Shown: positions 13,088 to 22,320 of the stretch, in pieces | Layout of the letters: each line of letters begins with the position of its first letter | Numbering within the stretch: the first letter of the stretch is position 1 | Assembly: GCF_001676875.1 (NCBI RefSeq) | Contig: NZ_JYKA01000004.1 | Location: 186,001 to 250,000 of the forward strand | DNA length: 64,000 nt | Reading direction: 5' to 3' | Source of the DNA: Chromobacterium subtsugae | GTDB lineage: Bacteria; Pseudomonadota; Gammaproteobacteria; Burkholderiales; Chromobacteriaceae | The notes under the pieces: generated by a model | What the model saw: only the letters and a program-made list of their open reading frames with translations | Told to the model about the DNA's origin: nothing | Databases searched by the model: none | Made by a program: the position numbers and the translations under genes

Positions 13088-14290
13088 ATGACAGCATTCG
13101 AGCACGCCGGCCTGAAAATCGGCAGCCACTTTCAGCCCATCTACAGCCTGGCGCATCGGCGCAGCATAGGCGTGGAGGCGCTGTTGCGTGCCGAGCAGGG
13201 CGATGTCGCGCTCAGCCCCGCCGAGGCCTTCTACACCGCCGTCTCGCCGGAAAAGCGCCACCAGCTGGACCTGGCCGTCTGCCAGGCGCACATCCAGCGC
13301 TTTCTGCAGCTGCCGTCCGATCAGCCGCGCTGGCTGTTTCTCAACCTCGACGCCGCCTCGCTGTCGCGCCCCGACCGCGCGATGGCGCTGGTCAACAACA
13401 TCCGCCAGGCCGGCCTGGAGCCGCACAAGGTGGTGCTGGAAGTGCTGGAGCACGTGCTGGAAGTGGACGAGGCGCTGATCGAAGGCGTCAACATCCTGAA
13501 GAACAACGGCTTCATGATCGCCATCGACGACTTCGGCGTCGGCCACTCCAACCTGGAGCGGGTATGCCAGCTGGAGCCCAGCCTGGTGAAATTCGACCGC
13601 CAGCTGCTGCGCAACGCCATCCAGCAGCCGCGCAGCCGCAGCCTGCTGACCAGGCTGGTGCGGCTGATGCACGAGATTGGTGCGATGGTGGTGGTGGAAG
13701 GCATAGAAACCGAACGCGACGTGCTGGTGGCGATGGATTCCGGCTGCGACCTGATCCAGGGCTACTTCATCGCCCACCCGGCCGAGCAGCCTACCAGCGA
13801 CGAGATCATCACCCCCAAGCTGGACGAACGCTGGGACGAATTGATGGCGCACGCGCTGCTCAAGCGCAAGCTCACCCGCCGCCAGATCGAGCTGGCGCGG
13901 CAATGCTTCGTGCAAAGCGCCATCTCGCTGATGCAGGGCACCCCGTTCGACCTGGCCGCCAAACCGATGCTCAGCCTGCCGGACGTGATCCGCTGCTTCC
14001 TGCTGGACAGCGAGGGCCGGCAGATAGGCCGCAACCTCAACAGCCGCCAGTCCACCGCCGCCACCGACCCGCGCTACGCGCCGCTGGCCGACACCACCGG
14101 CGCGGTGTGGTCGCGCCGCAGCTATTTCCAGCACGCGGTGGACCAGCCCGGCGTGCTGTACATGAGCGAGCCCTACCTGTCGATGACCGACCCGCGCTCC
14201 TGCGTGACGATGTCGATGGCGATAGAGATCGACGAATACATGCACGTGCTGTGCGCCGACCTGCTGGTGCCGCAGGCCAGCACCGTATGA
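13088..14290 (+). CDS. EAL-domain cyclic-di-GMP phosphodiesterase
   Basis: Hydrolyses c-di-GMP if active. The EAL domain spans about residues 10-245. The motif VEALLRA carries the signature Glu. The metal- and substrate-binding positions seem intact: LNLDAASL (in place of the usual N-V-S), LEVLEHVLE, the IDDFG pair of Asp, VKFD with Lys, and EGIET. IDDFGVGHSNL differs from the common GTGYS loop. The C-terminal 150 residues have no recognised motif and may be a sensory domain. AAGGAGG lies 10 bp before the ATG. Confidence 0.92.
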   Translation: MTAFEHAGLKIGSHFQPIYSLAHRRSIGVEALLRAEQGDVALSPAEAFYTAVSPEKRHQLDLAVCQAHIQRFLQLPSDQPRWLFLNLDAASLSRPDRAMALVNNIRQAGLEPHKVVLEVLEHVLEVDEALIEGVNILKNNGFMIAIDDFGVGHSNLERVCQLEPSLVKFDRQLLRNAIQQPRSRSLLTRLVRLMHEIGAMVVVEGIETERDVLVAMDSGCDLIQGYFIAHPAEQPTSDEIITPKLDERWDELMAHALLKRKLTRRQIELARQCFVQSAISLMQGTPFDLAAKPMLSLPDVIRCFLLDSEGRQIGRNLNSRQSTAATDPRYAPLADTTGAVWSRRSYFQHAVDQPGVLYMSEPYLSMTDPRSCVTMSMAIEIDEYMHVLCADLLVPQASTV

Positions 14291-14314
14291 AAAAGGGCGG
14301 CCTCCGGGCCGCCC
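14289..14314 (-). terminator. Intrinsic terminator of the 152-aa secreted protein gene
   Basis: The GGGCGGC/GCCGCCC stem at 14295-14314 is followed, on the minus strand, by a run of T (A-run at 14290-14294 on the plus strand). It lies just beyond the EAL gene stop and serves the minus-strand gene. Confidence 0.8.
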
Positions 14315-14324
14315 TGCCGTCCGG

Positions 14325-14762
14325 CTAGATCACCTCAGCCGGCAGCTTGATGTCTTCCATTTCCTGCAAAATCGGCTTTTTGCCGGAACAATACACCGTA
14401 GCCGCCCACTTCTCTTTCACATACACATGCACGCCGGCCTCGACCGGCAGGCTTTCGACATTCCTGTCAACACCCCAGAAAACGGTGTAAACCGTATCGC
14501 CGTTCGGCACATTCACGGTATAGGACGGCGAACCCACGCCAGTCCACTGCCCCGTGCTCGCGCGCTTGCGCTCCACGCTCAGCGCGATTTCCGGCGCGCC
14601 TGGCTTGCCGAAGGCATAGCGGATGGTTTTGCCCGCATCGCACAGCTCCACCTTCTTGCCAGCCTTGGTCGTGCAGGCGAACACCGTCTTCGCCCCGGCT
14701 CCGCAGTCCGCCCACGCCAAAACCGGCAGCAAGGCCAGCGGCAACAACAGCTTGTTTTTCAT
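14325..14762 (-). CDS. Secreted protein of unknown function
   Basis: I do not recognise this family. From the ATG at 14762 the protein is 145 aa with a clear signal peptide (MKNKLLLPLALLPVLAWA, cleavage after WADC or AWA). The mature part has four Cys (two near the N-terminus, CGAGAKTVFAC, one in VELCDAG, one in TVYCSGKK), suggesting disulfides in the periplasm. An upstream in-frame ATG at 14783 is less likely because the signal peptide would be buried. It is a single gene with its own terminator. Confidence 0.7.
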   Translation of the reverse strand: MKNKLLLPLALLPVLAWADCGAGAKTVFACTTKAGKKVELCDAGKTIRYAFGKPGAPEIALSVERKRASTGQWTGVGSPSYTVNVPNGDTVYTVFWGVDRNVESLPVEAGVHVYVKEKWAATVYCSGKKPILQEMEDIKLPAEVI

Positions 14763-14806
14763 TTTTCTCTCTCGTTTCATCACGCAGCAGGGCCGATGCG
14801 CCCCGC

Positions 14807-14837
14807 AAAAAAAACGGCGGCCCGCATGGACCGCCGC
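14807..14837 (-). terminator. Intrinsic terminator of the yraN-diaA-dolP run
   Basis: A CGGCGG/CCGCCG stem at 14815-14836 is followed on the minus strand by an eight-T run (plus-strand A-run 14807-14814). It lies 16 bp after the dolP-like stop. Confidence 0.85.
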
Positions 14838-14852
14838 TTCTCTCTCCCAGCC

Positions 14853-15440
14853 TTACTGCGCCGGGGTCACATCCTGGATGTATTCGAACAGCGTCACCAC
14901 CTTCTGCACGCCGGCGGTTTCGCTGGCCACCCGCGCCGCCTCGGCGCCTTCACCCTGGGTCACCAGGCCCAGCAGGTAAACCACGCCCGCCTCGCTCACC
15001 ACCTTGACGTTGTTGGGATTGACGCCCTTGCCATCCAGCAGCCGCGCGCGCACCTTGCTGGTGAGCCAGGTATCGTTGCTGCGCTCGGAAAAACCGGACA
15101 CCGGCGCCACCACCGTGTAGTTGTAGACGCGGCGCACATTGGGAATGCCGCGCGCGATCAGCTCGGCCTGCTGGCGCGCCTCGTCGCTGGGCACTTCGCC
15201 GGTGAGCAGCACCGCGCGGTTGAAGCTGGTGCGGTTGACGTGGGAGGACGGCAGGCGGTTGGCAATCTGCTCGCCGGATTTCAGCTCGATCGCCTGATCG
15301 TCGACATACGCGCCGCTGGTGCGGCGGTCGGACGCCACCAGCGCCCCGCCGGCTGCGCCCGCGGCCACCAGGCCGACGCAGCCGCTCAACACGCTGGCGC
15401 AACCGGCGGCCAGCAACAATGCGAATACACTACGCTTCAT
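14853..15440 (-). CDS. dolP: BON-domain outer-membrane lipoprotein, DolP-like
   Basis: Lipoprotein with two BON (phospholipid-binding) domains; DolP in E. coli supports envelope integrity at the outer membrane. From the ATG at 15440 the protein is 195 aa. It has a lipobox in its signal peptide (SVLSGC). The BON repeats are at about residues 45-115 (RTSFNRAVLLTGEVPSD) and 125-195 (VKVVSEAGVVYLLGLVT). The start adjoins the end of the diaA-like gene, and the yraN-diaA-dolP order matches E. coli. Confidence 0.9.
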   Translation of the reverse strand: MKRSVFALLLAAGCASVLSGCVGLVAAGAAGGALVASDRRTSGAYVDDQAIELKSGEQIANRLPSSHVNRTSFNRAVLLTGEVPSDEARQQAELIARGIPNVRRVYNYTVVAPVSGFSERSNDTWLTSKVRARLLDGKGVNPNNVKVVSEAGVVYLLGLVTQGEGAEAARVASETAGVQKVVTLFEYIQDVTPAQ

Positions 15441-15442
15441 TC

Positions 15443-16033
15443 TCATTCCCCTCCCAACAGCATGCAGTCGATGGCGTCGCACAGCGCGTGGATCAGCAGG
15501 ATGTGCACTTCCTGGATCCGGCAGGTGCGCAGCGACGGCACGTTCAAATGAATATCTTCCGGCGACAGGATTTCCGTGATCTTGCCGCCGTCCTTGCCGG
15601 TGAGCGCGATCACGCTCATGCCGCGCTCGTGGGCGGCGTAAATCGCCTCGATCACGTTGGCGGAGTTGCCGGAAGTGGAGATCGCCAGCAGCAGGTCGTT
15701 GGTATGGCCCAGCGCCCGCACCTGCTTGGAGAACACCATGTCGAAATCGTAATCGTTGCCGATGGCGGTGAGCGCCGAGGTGTCGGTGGCCAGCGAAATG
15801 GCCGCCAGGCCCGGACGCTCCTTCTCGAAACGGCCCACCATCTCGGCGGCGAAATGTTGGGCGTCGGCGGCGGAACCGCCGTTGCCGCAGGCCAGAATCT
15901 TGCCTTCGTTCATCAGGCAGGCCACCATCCGCTCCGCGGCGGCCGCCACGCCAGGCGACAGCAGCTCCATCGCCTCCTGCTTGGCGGCGATGCTTTCCAG
16001 GAAATGGCCGTTGACCCGGTCAATCAGATCCAT
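15443..16033 (-). CDS. diaA: SIS-domain protein, DiaA / phosphoheptose isomerase family
   Basis: SIS-fold protein of 196 aa. [19 protein letters not shown] is the sugar-phosphate-binding loop shared by GmhA (sedoheptulose-7-phosphate isomerase) and DiaA (binds DnaA). Sequence alone does not separate the two reliably. Position between yraN and dolP favours the DiaA assignment, but an isomerase role for LPS heptose remains possible. The ATG at 16033 was chosen because upstream residues do not look like the family. Confidence 0.85.
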   Translation of the reverse strand: MDLIDRVNGHFLESIAAKQEAMELLSPGVAAAAERMVACLMNEGKILACGNGGSAADAQHFAAEMVGRFEKERPGLAAISLATDTSALTAIGNDYDFDMVFSKQVRALGHTNDLLLAISTSGNSANVIEAIYAAHERGMSVIALTGKDGGKITEILSPEDIHLNVPSLRTCRIQEVHILLIHALCDAIDCMLLGGE

Positions 16034-16056
16034 TGGGGGATCCCCTTCTCTCAAAC

Positions 16057-16395
16057 TTACTGCGTGAAAATGTTCTTCAGCCACTGCGGCTTGGCGCCGC
16101 CCACGCTCACCACCGCGTCAAAGCGGCAGGACGCGTCGATCTTGTGGCTGGCTAGATAGACCTCGGCGGCCAGCAGCAGTTTCCGCTGCTTGGCCTGGGT
16201 AATGCTGTCGGCGGCGCTGCCGAAGCGGCTGCCGCCGCGATGGCGGACTTCGATGAACACCAGGCACGCGCCCTCGCGCATGATCAGGTCGATCTCGCCG
16301 CCGCGGCAATGCCAGTTGCGCGCCACCAGCTTCAGGCCCTGGGCCTGCAGCAGCGCCAGCGCGCGGTCTTCGGCTTCGCGGCCCGCCTGGTTCAT
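16057..16395 (-). CDS. yraN: YraN family (UPF0102) nuclease-fold protein
   Basis: Small 112-aa protein of the UPF0102 family with a restriction-endonuclease-like core. The residues seen are [12 protein letters not shown] at the N-terminus, then [11 protein letters not shown] and VFIEVRHR, which give the E-D-ExK-like set of such folds, with Arg in place of the usual Lys in part of it. Biological role unknown. Its ATG overlaps the stop of the LpoA-like gene (16392-16395), so the two are probably coupled. Confidence 0.92.
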   Translation of the reverse strand: MNQAGREAEDRALALLQAQGLKLVARNWHCRGGEIDLIMREGACLVFIEVRHRGGSRFGSAADSITQAKQRKLLLAAEVYLASHKIDASCRFDAVVSVGGAKPQWLKNIFTQ

Positions 16396-17531
16396 CGCAG
16401 CGCGTTGCCGCCCATCACGCCGGCCGGCAGCTGGCGCTCGAACACCCGGTCGCGGCCCAGCTTCAAGTCCCCGGTCACGCCGTCCAGCCGCACCGCCGCG
16501 CCGGGGCGGCTGGCCGCCATCTGCACCGCCAGCCGGTAAGCGTCGATACCCAGCGCGTACAGCCGCTCGGTTTGCGGCGTCAGCGCGGCGGCCGGGCGCG
16601 GGTAGCGCTTCACCGCCGGATGGTCCGGCATCAGGAACCACGGCATGTCGATGAAGCGCACGCCGGCCAGCTCCGGCTGATTGCCGCCGATATTCAATTG
16701 CGAGGTGCCGTACACCGGCATGTCCGGCGTCAGCGCCGCCTTCAGCTTCGCCGCCTGGGCGGCGTCCAGCGCCAGCGCCAGCGCATCGGCCTGGCCGCTG
16801 GCCTCCAGCAGCGCCGGCAGGTTGCCGCCGTCAAACGGCCGGCGCTGCGCGTCCTTGCCGGTCAGCGCGCGCCATTCGTCGGCAAACGCCTTGGCCAGCC
16901 GCTGCGACAACGCGTCGCCGCCCTCCACCAGGAGCGGATTGACGCGGCCGTCGTCGCGCATCAGCCGCGCCAGCTGGCGGGCTTCGCCCTCCACCACCAG
17001 CGACAGCGAAAACAGCTTGGGATTGGCCGCCGCCTGGCGGTCGATCGAATTGAGCGCGATGGTGGGCACCGTCACCGCCGGCGCCAATTGGGCGATGGCC
17101 TCGCGCGACAGCGGGCCGATCACCACGTTGACGCCGTCGGCCACCGCGGCGCGGTAGCGCTGCACCACGTTGTCGGTGGTGGCGTCCACGCTCACCAGCT
17201 CGGCGTTCTGCTCCACCTGCGCCGCTGCCTCCACGCCGCTGCGCACCACCGCCGCGGCCTCGCCCAGCGCCGACGATTCCACCGGCAAGATCACGCCTAT
17301 GCGCACCCGGGCGCGGGCCGCGCTCCTGGCCGCCGGCGCGCTGGCTAGCGCCGCCAATGGCGCGGCCGCCACGGGTTGGGCCGGCGCCAGCCGCGGCGTC
17401 TGGCCCGGCGGCGCGCTCAGCGCGCGGATCGGCGCGCTATTGCTTTGAATGATATAGTCGGGGGTTTGCGCCATCGCCGGCGCCAACCAAGTCAACAAGA
17501 CGCCAACCAACAGCGGAGTCAGTCTTTGCAT
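16392..17531 (-). CDS. lpoA: LpoA-like penicillin-binding protein activator
   Basis: Periplasmic LppC/LpoA family protein that in enterics activates PBP1A from the outer membrane. It is 379 aa from the ATG at 17531, with signal peptide [21 protein letters not shown]. The LppC periplasmic-binding-protein fold starts [19 protein letters not shown]. There is no lipobox Cys at the signal cleavage, and the E. coli N-terminal TPR domain is missing, so it is a short form. It is divergent from rsmI and only a few bases separate or overlap the starts. Confidence 0.85.
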   Translation of the reverse strand: MQRLTPLLVGVLLTWLAPAMAQTPDYIIQSNSAPIRALSAPPGQTPRLAPAQPVAAAPLAALASAPAARSAARARVRIGVILPVESSALGEAAAVVRSGVEAAAQVEQNAELVSVDATTDNVVQRYRAAVADGVNVVIGPLSREAIAQLAPAVTVPTIALNSIDRQAAANPKLFSLSLVVEGEARQLARLMRDDGRVNPLLVEGGDALSQRLAKAFADEWRALTGKDAQRRPFDGGNLPALLEASGQADALALALDAAQAAKLKAALTPDMPVYGTSQLNIGGNQPELAGVRFIDMPWFLMPDHPAVKRYPRPAAALTPQTERLYALGIDAYRLAVQMAASRPGAAVRLDGVTGDLKLGRDRVFERQLPAGVMGGNALR

Positions 17532-18422
17532 ACGTCGTTCGCCCACCTGCTTGATGCTGCCAGGGAAAGTTTCTGTCGCGGCACATTATATGTGGTGGCC
17601 ACGCCCATTGGAAATCTGGCCGACATCAGCGCCCGCGCCCTGGCGGTCTTCGAAGCGGCCGACGTCGTCTGCGCCGAGGATACGCGGGTTACCGGCCAGT
17701 TGCTATCCGCATATGGCATCCGCGCCAAGCGCCTGGTCAGCCTGCGCGAACACAACGAGCGCGGCATGGCCGAACAAGTGGTGCGCTGGTTGGGCGAAGG
17801 CCAGATTGTGGCCCAGGTGTCCGACGCCGGCACCCCGGCGGTGTCCGACCCCGGCGCGCGGCTGGTGGAAGCCGTGCGCGCCGCCGGCCACCCGGTGCGC
17901 CCGCTGCCCGGCGCCAGCGCCGTGATCGCCGCGCTGTCCGCCAGCGGCTTCACCGCCCCCACCTTCCTGTTTCACGGCTTTTTGCCGCCCAAAAGCGGCG
18001 AGCGCCGCAAGACGCTGCAGCAATGGCTGGACGCGCCCCACCTCACCATCTGCTACGAAGCGCCGCACCGCATCGTCGACGCGCTGCAGGACATCGTGGC
18101 GGAACTGGGCGGCGAACGCCGGGTGATGATAGCCCGCGAGCTGACCAAAACCTTTGAAACCTTCCACGCGCTGCCGGCGGCGGAACTGCTGGAATGGGTG
18201 AAGGCCGACAGCAACCAGCAGCGCGGCGAAATCGCGCTGATCCTGGACGCCGCGCCGGCCGCAGCCCCCGGCGCAGACGACATGCCGGCCGAAGCGCTGC
18301 GCGTGCTGCAGCTGCTGGCGGCGGAGCTGCCCACCAAGCAGGCCGCCACCCTGGCCGCCCAGATCACCGGCGCCAACCGCAAGCAGCTGTACGACCACGC
18401 GCTAAAACTGAAAAAAGACTGA
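17526..18422 (+). CDS. rsmI: 16S rRNA (cytidine-1402-2'-O)-methyltransferase
   Basis: Tetrapyrrole-methylase-fold enzyme that methylates C1402 of 16S rRNA. The core runs from GTLYVVATPIGNLADISARAL through AEDTRVTGQLL, SDAGTPAVSDPG and LPGASAVIAALSASG. No ATG fits the frame near the conserved start. A TTG at 17526 gives 298 aa and overlaps the divergent lpoA start, so the start is uncertain. The divergent lpoA-rsmI arrangement is common. Confidence 0.92.
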   Translation: MHTSFAHLLDAARESFCRGTLYVVATPIGNLADISARALAVFEAADVVCAEDTRVTGQLLSAYGIRAKRLVSLREHNERGMAEQVVRWLGEGQIVAQVSDAGTPAVSDPGARLVEAVRAAGHPVRPLPGASAVIAALSASGFTAPTFLFHGFLPPKSGERRKTLQQWLDAPHLTICYEAPHRIVDALQDIVAELGGERRVMIARELTKTFETFHALPAAELLEWVKADSNQQRGEIALILDAAPAAAPGADDMPAEALRVLQLLAAELPTKQAATLAAQITGANRKQLYDHALKLKKD

Positions 18423-18479
18423 GCGCCAACTATTTACAAGCCGTTGGCGCAAGGTTAATATCCGTGTCTCGCAGGTGTC

Positions 18480-18564
18480 GCCCGGATGGCGAAATTGGTA
18501 GACGCAGGGGATTCAAAATCCCCCGCCGCAAGGCGTGTCGGTTCGAGTCCGACTCTGGGCACCA
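18480..18564 (+). tRNA. tRNA-Leu (anticodon CAA)
   Basis: The acceptor stem GCCCGGA pairs with TCTGGGC. The D-arm TGGCGAAATTGGTAGACGC, the anticodon loop TTCAAAA, a long class II variable arm (GCCGCAAGGCGT) and the GGTTCGAGTCC T-arm are all present. CCA is encoded at 18562-18564. The integrase gene begins 237 bp downstream, so the 3' end is the probable attachment site of the integrated element. Confidence 0.95.
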
Positions 18565-18599
18565 GCGACAACTCCGAGAGAGTCCGAGAAGTACCAGGA

Positions 18600-18632
18600 A
18601 ACCCGCACAGCACAAGGCTTTGCGGGTTTTTT
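18600..18632 (+). terminator. Intrinsic terminator after tRNA-Leu
   Basis: The stem AACCCGCA (18600-18607) pairs with TGCGGGTT (18621-18628) and is followed by a T-run. Confidence 0.75.
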
Positions 18633-18678
18633 GTTGTCCATTTCCGTCCGGACTCATCCGGCCAGATCCAGCATTTTT

Positions 18679-18806
18679 GTGTATAGAACCGTGTATAGAT
18701 GCCAACGCAGGGCTAAAATCTATACACACCCTCCTCAGAGGCCCGCAGCTCAAGGCTGCGCGCCCATCGCCACCAAGAGCGAATCTATACACAGGAATCT
18801 ATGCAC
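18679..18806. repeat. Five GTGTATAG-type repeats between tRNA-Leu and integrase
   Basis: GTGTATAG occurs at 18679-18686 and 18691-18698. Its inverse CTATACAC is at 18720-18727 and 18785-18792. A one-mismatch copy, CTATGCAC, lies at 18799-18806, over the integrase start codon. Two direct copies facing three inverted ones is what integrase arm sites or an AlpA/repressor operator would look like. The function is inferred. Confidence 0.6.
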
Positions 18807-19985
18807 ATGGCCCTGACCGACCTTGCCATCCGGCAAGCCAAACCCCAAGACAAGCCCTACCAACTCGCCGACGGCGAAAGCCTCTATCTCGAAGTGTCCC
18901 CATCCGGGGGCAAGCTCTGGCGCTTCCGTTTCCGCTTTCAAGGCAAGGCCGGCATCCTGGCCCTAGGCAAGTACCCCGCTGTCGGCTTGAGCGATGCGCG
19001 CCAGAAAGCCCACGAGGCGCGAGTACAGCTCGCCCAAGGCATCAATCCCAGCCAGGCCAAGAAAGAAGCCAAGGTTGTCGCCCAGATCGCGGCAACCAAC
19101 GCTTTCGAATTGGTGGCCAGAGAGTGGCATGAAAAGCAGCTCGACCGCTGGACGCCAGATCATGCGAGGCGAGTGATGGACTCGCTGGAGATAGACGCCT
19201 TCCCCGACCTAGGCAAGCTGCCCGTACCCGACCTGACCGCCCCTCTCATCCTGAACACCATTCTCAAAATCGAAAAACGCGGCGCAGTTGAAACCGCGCA
19301 ACGGGTTTTGCAGCGCATCAGCGCCATTATCCGCTTTGCGATCCAAACCGGCAGGGCCACCGATAACCCAGCAGTCAACCTAGTAGGGGCGATACGCGCA
19401 AAGAAGGTGGAACACCGCCCAGCACTGCCACGCGGCGAGCTGCGCGAGTTCTACCGCCGCCTGGCGACCGAACCTCTCTACATTCCGACACGCATTGCCA
19501 TGCATCTGCTGATGCTGACCTTCGTCCGTCCTGGCGAACTGCGCGCCGCGCGCTGGGAAGAGTTTGATGAAGAACGCGCCGAATGGCGTATTCCAGCCGA
19601 ACGCATGAAAATGCGCGAGCCCCACCTTGTACCTCTATCGCGCCAGGCGCTGGAGCTGCTGAAAGAACTACGCCCGCTGACCGGCAAAAGCGCGCTGCTC
19701 TTCCCCGCCGTGACTGACCTCAAGAAACCGATGTCCGAGAACACGCTGGGCTATGCCATGGGACGCATGGGCTACAAAGGCACGGCAACCCCTCACGGCT
19801 TCCGTGCCCTTGCTTCCACAGTTCTTAACGAAGAAGGCTTTGATCCAGATATCATAGAGAAGCAGCTCGCTCACGCCGAGCGCAATAAAATACGCGCCGC
19901 CTACCATCGAGCTGAGTATTTAGAAGAGCGCAGGAAAATGATGCAGTGGTACGCAGAATTCTTAGACAGCCATCAATCAAGGTGA
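18801..19985 (+). CDS. int: P4-type tyrosine integrase
   Basis: Site-specific recombinase of 394 aa. The N-terminal DUF4102 arm-binding domain starts LTDLAIRQAKPQDKPYQLAD, a central SAM-like domain follows, and the C-terminal catalytic domain has the Arg in FVRPGELRAARW, HGFR near residue 330, LAH, and the nucleophile Tyr near residue 366 in RAAYHRAEYLEER. Its place just downstream of tRNA-Leu matches P4-like elements that insert into tRNA 3' ends. The set looks complete and active. Confidence 0.95.
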   Translation: MHMALTDLAIRQAKPQDKPYQLADGESLYLEVSPSGGKLWRFRFRFQGKAGILALGKYPAVGLSDARQKAHEARVQLAQGINPSQAKKEAKVVAQIAATNAFELVAREWHEKQLDRWTPDHARRVMDSLEIDAFPDLGKLPVPDLTAPLILNTILKIEKRGAVETAQRVLQRISAIIRFAIQTGRATDNPAVNLVGAIRAKKVEHRPALPRGELREFYRRLATEPLYIPTRIAMHLLMLTFVRPGELRAARWEEFDEERAEWRIPAERMKMREPHLVPLSRQALELLKELRPLTGKSALLFPAVTDLKKPMSENTLGYAMGRMGYKGTATPHGFRALASTVLNEEGFDPDIIEKQLAHAERNKIRAAYHRAEYLEERRKMMQWYAEFLDSHQSR

Positions 19986-20063
19986 TATCTCAATTGCAGA
20001 CATTTCAGCGCGCCTGGATTATGTTTATGGCTCGATGAGACCTTCGATGGCAATACGAGAGGT

Positions 20064-21188
20064 GTGATAGCAATGCTGTTAGCCCGAATCCAACGCGATT
20101 TATTTGACTTCACATGCCAAGAAGACCCTGAGGACTTCGGTCCTCTCTTGAACTTCTGGTATCGCGCAAACACCCCTGCACTTTCTGCGGCTCTCACTGC
20201 ACAGCCTGGGCTGAAGCTGATTATTGATGCTCCGAGTGTTCGCGCGCTTGAGCAGATGTCGCAAAAATTATTTCTTCTTGCCGACACCATTGTCTTGCGT
20301 GGATTGTTACCAGAACCTCCCCGTAACCTAGAGCTCCTCGAGCCCGAATATTTAGCGCCAACAGGGAGTTACAAACCTGGCTATGCTGACGAAATCGTTT
20401 CTCAGCTAGAGAAGTTACAACCCTCTCCCCTAACCTTAATGAGCCCTGCACCGTTCTGGACATCCACCGCCAAGACCTTGAAAAATGGGCTACACGCCGC
20501 TTACGCCATGGATATGGATAGAGGTACTCCAAGAGAGATTGTACAGTGGATATCCGGTCCCGGTAGGCCGCTTCTTGAGTCAGGGCGGCTTGCGTATGCT
20601 CCATTTATTCCTTCACTTGAAATGGAGCATGAGTTCCTCCGTCAGAGAGTGGATCTTTCTGCATACTTCAATACCTCGCCTTGCTTCCATCACTCTGTAG
20701 ATTGGCTAACCAAGGAGCAGCTCGATGTTTTGTTTTCATTGCAGTTCCCCTGCTTGGATGGCCTCGATCTAGATACTCTGGCAAAAATAAAATACGACTA
20801 CCACGAAGAATTCGAGACCTTTAGCCGCCTAATGCTGAACTCACTCAATACCGTCAAGGCAGCTGTCAATACCGAACAGTTCGCCGCAGAAGTGCGCAAC
20901 GTTCAACGCAACATGATTGATGCGGGTGTAAGTGATGTAGAAAAGACTTTCAAGAAAATCGAAAATCTTTCATCGTTACGCAAAAAAGGGATGGTTATCG
21001 GCCTACTTGGATTGAATGCGGCAGCGTACTTAGGGGCGCCTGAGCTTTTCCTCGTATCCGGCCTAGCTGCTGCCGGAGTAAAAATGGTAGCAGATAAGAT
21101 TGATGAGCTAAAAGAACAAAGTCAATTAAAAGAATTCCAACACTACTTTCTCTGGAAGGTCCGTCACCAGACAAAGCACTCTCATTAG
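20064..21188 (+). CDS. Unknown protein with C-terminal membrane hairpin
   Basis: I do not recognise this 374-aa protein. The GTG at 20064 and the ATG at 20073 are both possible starts. Residues 1-250 look soluble. About residues 265-325 form a charged, probably coiled region (VRNVQRNMIDAGVSDVEK), followed by two hydrophobic stretches (MVIGLLGLNAAAYLGA, LFLVSGLAAAGVKMVA) that could form a membrane hairpin. Base composition is clearly lower in GC than the core genes. Placed between integrase and AlpA, it is a cargo candidate. Confidence 0.6.
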   Translation: MIAMLLARIQRDLFDFTCQEDPEDFGPLLNFWYRANTPALSAALTAQPGLKLIIDAPSVRALEQMSQKLFLLADTIVLRGLLPEPPRNLELLEPEYLAPTGSYKPGYADEIVSQLEKLQPSPLTLMSPAPFWTSTAKTLKNGLHAAYAMDMDRGTPREIVQWISGPGRPLLESGRLAYAPFIPSLEMEHEFLRQRVDLSAYFNTSPCFHHSVDWLTKEQLDVLFSLQFPCLDGLDLDTLAKIKYDYHEEFETFSRLMLNSLNTVKAAVNTEQFAAEVRNVQRNMIDAGVSDVEKTFKKIENLSSLRKKGMVIGLLGLNAAAYLGAPELFLVSGLAAAGVKMVADKIDELKEQSQLKEFQHYFLWKVRHQTKHSH

Positions 21189-21552
21189 CGGATACTATCA
21201 TGTCTTAATGCTAAAAATCTGGCGCAGTCAAAGAAAAACATGAAGGTCTGCTTTTTCGAAGGCGAAGGGCCGCTTCGAGTTGTTTTCTTTCATTAACTAC
21301 AGTCGACATTTAACCAGAGCTTTCGTTGTATATGCCGGTGATTTGAGATCAAATTCTCGTCCAAGATCGTCACTCATTTTTCATCGCACGCATTACTAGC
21401 TTCCACGAATAAGCTAACTGTACAAGATTTTTAGTGTTACACCCACAAATTTTGGCTAATTTAAATTTTCTAACACATGCACAAATTGCATGCAATTCTT
21501 GGCACCAAATTTAAATCAGAGTTAATATCTTTCTGAAAAGCGACTACCTGAA
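21189..21552. other. AT-rich gap without a recognised gene
   Basis: This is 364 bp of AT-rich sequence between two cargo genes. No convincing ORF, tRNA or long repeat was seen. The segment just before 21553 probably holds the promoter of the next gene. Confidence 0.5.
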
Positions 21553-22254
21553 ATGGGCTTGATGCTAAAAATTACCTTAGGAGATTCGGTGCCTAGCATT
21601 CGAAAAAAATTGATTCTATGCAATCAGTGCAAAAGCAAAATACCAGCAGGGGCGAAGATGTGCTCAGTGTGCAAGTCCTATCAAGACTGGCGCCAATTCG
21701 TTCCCTTTTCCAGTACAGCAGTCGCCCTACTGACTGCACTTATTTCCGTTATTGGAATTGTAGTACCTCCAATTTATAAAATTGTTCACAAGCCTCACTC
21801 AGAGGCGGCACTCATGATGCCATCAGTAGATGGCACAACTCTTAGAGTCGTTGCAATTAATCGTGGCGATGCACCAGCCTCTCTTATAAAAGCGTGGGTA
21901 GACAGTCAATACCTAGCACCTGCGACTAAAGTTAAATTGAGAAATGATTCTGAAGCCATCATAAACCCAGGCAGTCAGTTAATTACATTTGATATTATTC
22001 CGCTTCTGAACGAAGGCGAATCTTACCGTGACTCCTTGGAAATGCTAGGTGTTGCAATTAATAAAAAATCCGCACCACGAACTGAAATTCGCTTTCATGT
22101 TTTGCAGTCTGATGGACGTTTTGCAGTCCAAGCAATTTCATTAGATTCCGAACAGCTATTTTCCTTACTACGTGCAAATGCTGATCGTTGCTCAGCCATC
22201 AAGACAGCTAACTTTGAAAATGGATGTATTGGTCGAGGAGATCCGTCAAAATAA
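21553..22254 (+). CDS. Zinc-ribbon membrane protein of unknown function
   Basis: The protein is 233 aa. A CxxC-x(13)-CxxC zinc ribbon lies at the N-terminus (LCNQCKSKIP ... MCSVCKS), followed by one membrane helix (about residues 55-75, VALLTALISVIGIVVPPIY). A domain of about 150 residues then predicted mostly beta follows, probably outside the membrane. The alternative ATG at 21562 would change little. It is strongly AT-rich in codon use, unlike the chromosomal genes. No homologue was recognised; it is likely element cargo. Confidence 0.6.
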   Translation: MGLMLKITLGDSVPSIRKKLILCNQCKSKIPAGAKMCSVCKSYQDWRQFVPFSSTAVALLTALISVIGIVVPPIYKIVHKPHSEAALMMPSVDGTTLRVVAINRGDAPASLIKAWVDSQYLAPATKVKLRNDSEAIINPGSQLITFDIIPLLNEGESYRDSLEMLGVAINKKSAPRTEIRFHVLQSDGRFAVQAISLDSEQLFSLLRANADRCSAIKTANFENGCIGRGDPSK

Positions 22255-22320
22255 CCAGTTTTGGGGCCAGTTGCATATTCGATAATTTTTTGATGAAATC
22301 GAGTTGCGTACCAATCGACA

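Noticed and set aside
14427-15551. 374-aa plus-strand frame opposite the secreted protein and dolP genes
   Set aside because: It spans two minus-strand genes and a terminator, so it is an accidental open frame.
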